Positions 31,982 through 36,297 of a stretch of DNA of 36,297 nucleotides are shown piece by piece. Position 1 is the stretch's first letter. Each line of letters opens with the position of its first letter. This DNA is from Verrucomicrobiota bacterium (GTDB taxonomy: Bacteria > Verrucomicrobiota > Verrucomicrobiia > Chthoniobacterales > Terrimicrobiaceae): assembly GCA_026398275.1 (NCBI GenBank), contig JAPLTF010000057.1, positions 1 to 36,297 on the forward strand, given 5' to 3'. Below the pieces are notes generated by a model, which worked only from the letters and a program-made list of their open reading frames with translations, was not told where the DNA came from and ran no database searches. The position numbers and the translations under genes are program-made.

Positions 31982-32426
31982 ATCCAACTTCAACCGCTGG
32001 CTGGACGGTTCGCTGAACGAGGCCGAGCGCCGGGAATTTGAGGCAAGCCTGGATGAGGAAACCCTGCACACCGCGAAATCCTGGCCCGGGATCCGCACGC
32101 TCCTCAAGGAATCGGCCGCGCAGATCGCCCTCCCCCACCCGGATTTCCTCAACGAGCAGGTCCGCCGCGCGATTGAGGAAAAGCCGCCCCGCCCGGCGGT
32201 TCCCTTGAGCCGCCTTCTCTGGGCCGGCTCGTTTTGCGTCGCAGCCGCCGTGGCGCTGACCCTCTGTTTCTTGCCGATTCAAAACCACGGAAGCACGGTG
32301 GTCTTCGTTGCCGGGACTTCCGTCCACGGCGCCTCGGCGTCCACATTCCAAACGCCCGGGGAGCGCGGCGCTGTGATCTGGTTGGATGGCATGCCGTATA
32401 TTCCGGATGGGGAGAGGGTCCAATGA
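31968..32426 (+). CDS. Anti-sigma factor-like membrane protein
   Basis: The 152-residue protein starts with a short cytoplasmic part (FNRWLDGSLNEAERREFEAS), a segment common at the N-terminus of zinc-less anti-sigma factors. One membrane helix follows near residues 80-100 (LLWAGSFCVAAAVALTLCFL), then a short periplasmic tail. It overlaps the next gene by ATGA. No sigma factor lies upstream, where one is usual. The role is inferred from the N-terminal pattern and topology only. Confidence 0.55.
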   Translation: MKDFESNFNRWLDGSLNEAERREFEASLDEETLHTAKSWPGIRTLLKESAAQIALPHPDFLNEQVRRAIEEKPPRPAVPLSRLLWAGSFCVAAAVALTLCFLPIQNHGSTVVFVAGTSVHGASASTFQTPGERGAVIWLDGMPYIPDGERVQ

Positions 32427-32854
32427 AACGTATTCTTCTTGCAGCCTTGCTGGCGTTGATCCCGGCAGCTGCCATCCAGGCCTCGGACAACATCTGGTCC
32501 GCCCTCGTCCTCGCAACCAATGAGACCCCACCGGCGGACGTCCCCAAGGCGCTCGGGGACTTTTCGGCCACGATCAAAAAAGTCTTCGGCTACAACTCGC
32601 TCTATCTTCTCGGGCAGAAAAAGCGCGAACTCGGCGGCGCGGGCGGCGACTGGCTGGTTCCCAGCAAGGACTTCTTCTTTCAAATCACCCCGCTCGATCA
32701 GGATCCCGCCCATTACCGGCTCCGCATCGAACTCTTCCGCAACAAGGATCTGCTGCTCACGACCGAAGCCGCACTCCCGCGCGATGCCCCGCTCTACATT
32801 CGAGGACCCCAATGGGGCAAGGGCCAGCTCATCCTGCTCCTCGAAGTGCGCTGA
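32423..32854 (+). CDS. Small secreted protein of unknown function
   Basis: The 143-residue product has a signal peptide (MKRILLAALLALIPAAAIQA) and a beta-rich mature region (YNSLYLLGQKKREL, DFFFQITPLDQDPAHYRLRI, WGKGQLILLLEVR). It is coupled to the anti-sigma-like gene by a 4-base overlap, so it probably belongs to the same envelope-related unit. No catalytic motif or known family is apparent. Confidence 0.7.
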   Translation: MKRILLAALLALIPAAAIQASDNIWSALVLATNETPPADVPKALGDFSATIKKVFGYNSLYLLGQKKRELGGAGGDWLVPSKDFFFQITPLDQDPAHYRLRIELFRNKDLLLTTEAALPRDAPLYIRGPQWGKGQLILLLEVR

Positions 32855-32899
32855 GCTTGATCCCATGCACATTCGAGCGTAGGGTGTGGGTCTTTTCCT

Positions 32900-34462
32900 A
32901 TGAAACCCGTCACGATCTACGACACGACACTGCGCGATGGCACGCAGGGCACCGGCATCTCCTTCTCGGTGCTGGATAAGATTCGCGTCGCGGAGAAATT
33001 GGATTCGTTCGGAGTGGATTACATCGAGGGCGGATGGCCGGGATCGAATCCTCGCGACGTCGCATTTTTTGCCGAGGCGGCCAACCGGACCTGGAAGCAC
33101 GCGAAGATCGCGGCATTCGGGAGCACCCGCCGCGGCGGGGTTTCCGTCGAGACGGACTCCCAGGTGCGGACGCTCCTGGAAGCCAATACGCCGGTCGTCA
33201 CGATTGTCGGAAAAACCTGGCTCCTCCACGTCACCGAGGTCCTCGGGGTTTCTCCGGAGGAAAATCTGGCGATGATCGCCGACACGGTCGCCTTTCTCAA
33301 AAAGAATGGTCGCGAGGTTTTTTACGACGCCGAACATTTTTTCGACAGCTACAGGGAGGATTCCGAATATTCGACCCGGACGCTGGCTGCCGCAAAGAAT
33401 GCCGGAGCGGACCTTCTCGTTCTCTGCGACACCAACGGCGGCACCCTGTCGGATGAGGTCGCCCGCATCACTGGCGAGGTCATCCAGGCCCTGGGCTGCC
33501 CGGTGGGAATCCACACCCACAACGACTGCGGGCTGGGTGTCGCCAACGCCCTGGCCGCCGTCGCGGTCGGAGCCTGCCAGGTCCAGGGCACGATCAACGG
33601 CTACGGTGAGCGCGTCGGCAACTGCAACCTCACCACCCTCATCCCCACGCTCCAGGCGAAGAAGGGGATACAGGTCGTTCCGGATCTCAGGCGTCTGCGC
33701 GAGGTCTCACGCTTCGTGGATGAGCTGGCGAATGTTCCGCAGGATATCCGTGCGCCTTATGTCGGCGGCGCAGCCTTCACTCACAAGGGCGGGCTTCATG
33801 TGCATGCGGTTCAAAAACTCGCTCGCAGCTATGAGCACATCGATCCCGCGCTGGTCGGAAATGCCCAGACGATCCTCGTGTCCGACATGTCCGGCCAGAG
33901 CAACATCCTGGCCAAGACCGCGGAACTCGGATTCGAGTTTCAAAAAGGCTCCGCCGAGGTGGCCGCCATCCTCCGCCATGTCAAGGACAGCGAGGCGGCG
34001 GGCTACGAGTTTGAGGCGGCGGATGCGTCGTTCGATCTTCTCGTCCGGAGAACGCTCGGCCGCCACCAACCGCTTTTCGAGCTGAAGGAATACCATTGCT
34101 CCTTCAGGCGGTCCGCGCTTCACGGCTTCACCACCTGCGAAGCCACGGTAAAAATCCGGATCAACGGGGTCTCGGAATACACGGTCGACGAGGGCGACGG
34201 GCCGGTCAATGCCCTGGATGCCGCGCTCCGCAAGGCGCTGCGTCCGTTTTACTCGTGGATCGATGACCTGCGGCTCGCCGATTACAAAGTCCGGATCGTT
34301 GACGGTGCGCGCGGCACGGCCGCGCGGACGCGGGTGCTCATCGTTTCGACCGACGGAAGCTCCACGTGGGGAACGGTCGGCGTCTCGGACAACATCATCG
34401 AGGCCAGTTGGCTCGCCCTGGTGGACAGCTTCGAGTTCTACAGCGTCAAGCAGCGGGCCTAG
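32900..34462 (+). CDS. cimA: Citramalate synthase
   Basis: CimA condenses pyruvate with acetyl-CoA to (R)-citramalate, the first step of the threonine-independent isoleucine route. The 520-residue protein belongs to the GSU1798-type branch of the LeuA/HMGL family. The N-terminus has IYDTTLRDGTQGTGISFSV with the DxTLRDG motif. GIHTHNDCGLGVANALAAV carries the HxH metal site, followed by GTINGYGERVGNCNLTTLIP and GLHVHAVQK. The C-terminal LeuA-like regulatory domain (about residues 380-520) is present, so isoleucine feedback is likely. The length is as expected. A palindromic terminator/repeat follows 15 bp after the stop. No other branched-chain amino acid genes are adjacent. Confidence 0.95.
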   Translation: MKPVTIYDTTLRDGTQGTGISFSVLDKIRVAEKLDSFGVDYIEGGWPGSNPRDVAFFAEAANRTWKHAKIAAFGSTRRGGVSVETDSQVRTLLEANTPVVTIVGKTWLLHVTEVLGVSPEENLAMIADTVAFLKKNGREVFYDAEHFFDSYREDSEYSTRTLAAAKNAGADLLVLCDTNGGTLSDEVARITGEVIQALGCPVGIHTHNDCGLGVANALAAVAVGACQVQGTINGYGERVGNCNLTTLIPTLQAKKGIQVVPDLRRLREVSRFVDELANVPQDIRAPYVGGAAFTHKGGLHVHAVQKLARSYEHIDPALVGNAQTILVSDMSGQSNILAKTAELGFEFQKGSAEVAAILRHVKDSEAAGYEFEAADASFDLLVRRTLGRHQPLFELKEYHCSFRRSALHGFTTCEATVKIRINGVSEYTVDEGDGPVNALDAALRKALRPFYSWIDDLRLADYKVRIVDGARGTAARTRVLIVSTDGSSTWGTVGVSDNIIEASWLALVDSFEFYSVKQRA

Positions 34463-34477
34463 TTCGTCTCCGGATCG

Positions 34478-34545
34478 ATGGAGGGACCGGCTCTGTCCGG
34501 TCCGACTTTATCTTGGGACGGCACAGCGGCCGTCCCTCCATTTTT
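34478..34545 (+). terminator. Compound palindrome, terminator between cimA and the convergent MauE-like gene
   Basis: The outer arms ATGGAGGGAC (34478-34487) and GTCCCTCCAT (34532-34541) are followed by TTTT. Inside are two hairpins, GGACCGG/CCGGTCC and GGGACGGC/GCCGTCCC. The T-run favours termination of cimA. The nested structure also looks like an interspersed repeat, and it supplies the last codons of the MauE-like gene on the other strand. Confidence 0.6.
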
Positions 34546-34936
34546 CCGGCATGCGCGATAAATAAATCCATACCGAGAGCCCCAGGAGAACAACCGCCCG
34601 CACAAACCCCACCCGCGTGGACGCCTGGAGGATCTCCCACTTTCCGAAACACCCACACGTGACGTCGAGCCCCCGCGCCAGAGCAGACGCATAAAGCACA
34701 ACAAAGCAGGCCGACAGGCCGCAGGCCGCTAATGCCGCAGCCGACCGCGTGCGCCTGCTCAGAACCCCGAGGCCGGTGAGGATTTCAAAGTAGGGAAGGA
34801 TCATCGCCATCGGGTTGATGATCCAGGCGGGAAAAATCTGGAACGCTGCGATCCCGTCGGAAAATGCCAGCGGATCGCGCAGCTTGAGGACGCCCGCTAC
34901 GAGGAAAATCAATGCGATGAGAATCCGTAAAATCAT
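34508..34936 (-). CDS. MauE/DoxX-like membrane protein
   Basis: The 142-residue protein has four membrane helices (MILRILIALIFLVAGVLKLR; WIINPMAMILPYFEILTGLG; SAAALAACGLSACFVVLYAS; VGFVRAVVLLGLSVWIYLS). It has the VTCGCFG motif of MauE-type proteins, whose cysteine pair is linked to periplasmic thiol chemistry. It is the last gene of a leftward operon with DUF1573 and rhodanese genes and overlaps the rhodanese gene by ATGA. Its last ten codons (WRDGRCAVPR) come from the palindromic repeat at 34478-34541, so the natural C-terminus was probably altered by the repeat. Confidence 0.82.
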   Translation of the reverse strand: MILRILIALIFLVAGVLKLRDPLAFSDGIAAFQIFPAWIINPMAMILPYFEILTGLGVLSRRTRSAAALAACGLSACFVVLYASALARGLDVTCGCFGKWEILQASTRVGFVRAVVLLGLSVWIYLSRMPEKWRDGRCAVPR

Positions 34937-35430
34937 TTTTCCACAGGCGAGCCGGATGCCGACCATTCCTCCCATCCTCCGGAATAGACCGAGACTTTTG
35001 AATACCCCATCGCCAGGAGCCCCTTGGCGACGATCCTGCTGTCATCACAGTCTTCTCCCGAGCAATACACGACGAGCGGGCGCGCCTTGTCCGCCAATGC
35101 CGCGATGGACCCGGCCTGGACGATCGAATCGCGCGGCAGGTTGATGGACCGGGGGATGTGGCCCTCCTCAAAGAACGGCGGGTTGCGGGCGTCCACGAAG
35201 AGTGCGGCCGATGCCTTCCAGGTCTGCACCGCAACCTTATACTCCAGGACCTCGGGCTCGCCCGACGTGATCGCCGCAGCAGGAGACACGGCGCTCAGCA
35301 CTCGGGCCTCCGGATTTTTATAGAGCATGGGCAGCGGAACCCGGCGCAGGACATTTGTCGAAATGCCCAGCACCACCGAGGCGGCGAATGCCGCTGCAAT
35401 GAGCGCAATGTCCCGGGCAACCCAGCTCAT
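34933..35430 (-). CDS. Membrane-anchored rhodanese-like sulfurtransferase
   Basis: The 165-residue protein has one N-terminal helix (DIALIAAAFAASVVLGISTN) and a single rhodanese domain. FVDARNPPFFEEGHIPRSIN is the CH2A-like segment. VVYCSGEDCDDSRIVAKGLL carries the active-site Cys in a CSGEDCD loop, and VSVYSGGWEEW is the usual end. Sulfur transfer or thiol handling in the periplasm is the expected role. The start at 35430 (MSWVARD) begins just before the membrane helix. It lies 2 bp after the DUF1573 stop and overlaps the MauE-like gene. Confidence 0.88.
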   Translation of the reverse strand: MSWVARDIALIAAAFAASVVLGISTNVLRRVPLPMLYKNPEARVLSAVSPAAAITSGEPEVLEYKVAVQTWKASAALFVDARNPPFFEEGHIPRSINLPRDSIVQAGSIAALADKARPLVVYCSGEDCDDSRIVAKGLLAMGYSKVSVYSGGWEEWSASGSPVEK

Positions 35431-35432
35431 GC

Positions 35433-36068
35433 CTAGTTTTCGATCCTCGCCTGCAGAAGCACCGAGCGCTTTTTGGGATCTGCGATTTGGATCTTGATGG
35501 AGGTATCCACAGGAATTCCGGTCGAGCGGGGGGTGACGACGAGCCGGTATCGGATCCCCGCATCCATCTCCTCGAGCCGCGCATCGAACTGGTCGTTCAG
35601 CGACTCGACTCCAAGGATCCGTGCGCCGGCGCCCAGCTCGACGATGGATTCCTTCGGCGTCGCCGGCCCGCCGGAACTCCACACAAACTCCCTCTGGCTG
35701 AAGGCCACGGGATCCTGGATCAATACGCGCAGGACCAGGGTCTGCCTGGTGCGATCCGAGGTCTTGACGACGATCCCTTTGACCTGCTCGCCTTTGCGGC
35801 TGCCGATGTCAAACCGCACATGGACGGCTCCGGCCTCACCGGGCGCAATCTGCTTTTTGTCGATCTTCGCCACCGTGCAGCCGCACGAGGTCTCAAGCGA
35901 GGCAATATCGAGCGGGGCGGTCCCCGTGTTCTTGAAGCCAAAATCGGCGAACAGTTCCTTCTCGTTCGCGGGAACCCGGATCTCCCGGTAGGTCGTCTCC
36001 CAGACCAGACCGGCATAAGCAGAGTGCATGAGCGAACCAACGAGGACCAGACAGGCGGAGAAACGCAT
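35433..36068 (-). CDS. Secreted DUF1573 protein
   Basis: The 211-residue protein has a signal peptide (MRFSACLVLVGSLMHSAYA) and an N-terminal DUF1573 Ig-like domain with the hallmark FGFKNTGTAPLDIASLETSC followed by GCTVA and PGEAGAVHVRFD. A second beta-rich region follows (residues about 110-211). DUF1573 proteins are common in Bacteroidetes and Verrucomicrobia; their function is not established. It is the first gene of the leftward operon with rhodanese and MauE-like genes. A CACCC-TTTGATC element lies 62 nt upstream of its ATG. Confidence 0.85.
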   Translation of the reverse strand: MRFSACLVLVGSLMHSAYAGLVWETTYREIRVPANEKELFADFGFKNTGTAPLDIASLETSCGCTVAKIDKKQIAPGEAGAVHVRFDIGSRKGEQVKGIVVKTSDRTRQTLVLRVLIQDPVAFSQREFVWSSGGPATPKESIVELGAGARILGVESLNDQFDARLEEMDAGIRYRLVVTPRSTGIPVDTSIKIQIADPKKRSVLLQARIEN

Positions 36069-36130
36069 CCCTCCCTTTTCCCCCGTCGCAGGACGAATTT
36101 GAATACAAATCTTCCGGTGGGCTCACGAAT

Positions 36131-36151
36131 GGGTGCGATCAAAACTGGGTG
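36131..36151 (-). promoter_or_regulatory. CACCC-TTTGATC-CACCC upstream element of the DUF1573 operon
   Basis: In gene orientation it reads CACCCAGTTTTGATCGCACC followed by C, identical at 18 of 21 positions to the tatA copy. It is 62 nt before the DUF1573 ATG, matching the 61 and 64 nt of the other two copies. Confidence 0.6.
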
Positions 36152-36184
36152 AGGTTGGACGCAATGCCTGGCAGATGACATGTA

Positions 36185-36220
36185 GCCGACAGGAGGCACC
36201 GGAGGTGCCATCCTGTCGGC
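36185..36220. repeat. 16-bp foldback just before the partial transposase-like ORF
   Basis: GCCGACAGGA pairs with TCCTGTCGGC, and inside these GGCACC pairs with GGTGCC around a GGA loop, with one bulged A. The foldback ends 3 nt before the ATG at 36224. Such structures occur at ends of insertion sequences and in REP elements. Confidence 0.7.
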
Positions 36221-36223
36221 GTC

Positions 36224-36297
36224 ATGAACACTAACGAGAAAACCAAAGACAGTTCTTTGGCGAAAGCCAAGGAAGAACCGACAACTATCAAGCTGGG
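36224..36297 (+). CDS. Partial ORF, probable IS110-family transposase N-terminus
   Basis: Only 24 codons lie in the window: MNTNEKTKDSSLAKAKEEPT followed by TIKLG. From memory of related genomes, an Ala/Lys-rich leader followed by TIKLG precedes LDVH or LDWH, the first DEDD-type catalytic motif of IS110 transposases. The motif itself is beyond the window edge. The preceding foldback fits an insertion-sequence end. The identification is tentative and the frame is open at the right edge. Confidence 0.45.
   Translation, partial: MNTNEKTKDSSLAKAKEEPTTIKL

Noticed and set aside
1-36297. CRISPR array
   Set aside because: I found no series of regularly spaced direct repeats; the repeats seen are isolated pairs or palindromes.

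Overview
The window looks like a chromosomal stretch of a high-GC, Gram-negative, heterotrophic bacterium, most likely Verrucomicrobiota (Terrimicrobium/Chthoniobacter-like). Pointers are a PEP-CTERM surface protein next to a pseudopilin, a secreted BNR-type protein ending in the phylum's typical DGDGLSNLLEY region, an OprB porin, sigma/anti-sigma pairs, many GTG/TTG starts and weak Shine-Dalgarno sites. The taxon is inferred from gene content, not from a marker gene.

Region 1-3.6 kb is an accessory remnant: a 3'-truncated DUF6361 gene, an intact toxin-antitoxin pair (HigB/RelE-like toxin followed by an XRE-HTH/ImmA-IrrE protein), a DUF6088 (AbiEi-like) fragment lacking both ends, a tRNA-Ser(UGA), and a short ORF resembling the N-terminus of an integrase. 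Region 3.7-9.5 kb has class II fructose-bisphosphate aldolase, a 6-phosphofructokinase interrupted by a single-base frameshift in a homopolymer and coupled to a YiaW/YiaV-like membrane pair, a class III PPK2 kinase, and three consecutive truncated ion-transport genes (SulP, a possible K+ channel, CaCA antiporter). Region 9.6-16.5 kb has glycerate kinase-fabD, an ECF sigma factor with a proline-rich membrane partner, and a 955-residue secreted BNR protein.

Region 16.6-25.7 kb has a HlyD/ATPase/permease export operon, nadA, a TlpA-like protein without its CXXC motif coupled to a secreted exonuclease/endonuclease/phosphatase, tatA, a family-28 glycosyltransferase probably acting on diacylglycerol, and an ammonium transporter. 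Region 25.8-29.5 kb has a cobalamin-riboswitch-like leader ahead of the PEP-CTERM gene and overlapping pseudopilin gene, a VapBC-type module with a palindrome abutting the start codon, and an OprB porin with an operator-like hairpin at its start. Region 29.6-36.3 kb has rlmN, small secreted proteins of unknown function, an anti-sigma-like protein, citramalate synthase, a DUF1573-rhodanese-MauE operon, and the first 24 codons of a probable IS110-type transposase preceded by a 16-bp foldback.

Two signals stand out. The first is a 21-bp element with two CACCC boxes around TTTGATC. It lies 61-64 nt upstream of three start codons (tatA, the glycosyltransferase, DUF1573) and always has the same orientation relative to the gene. 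The second is the B12-riboswitch/PEP-CTERM/pseudopilin unit with no TonB receptor beside it, a candidate cobalamin-responsive cell-surface system.
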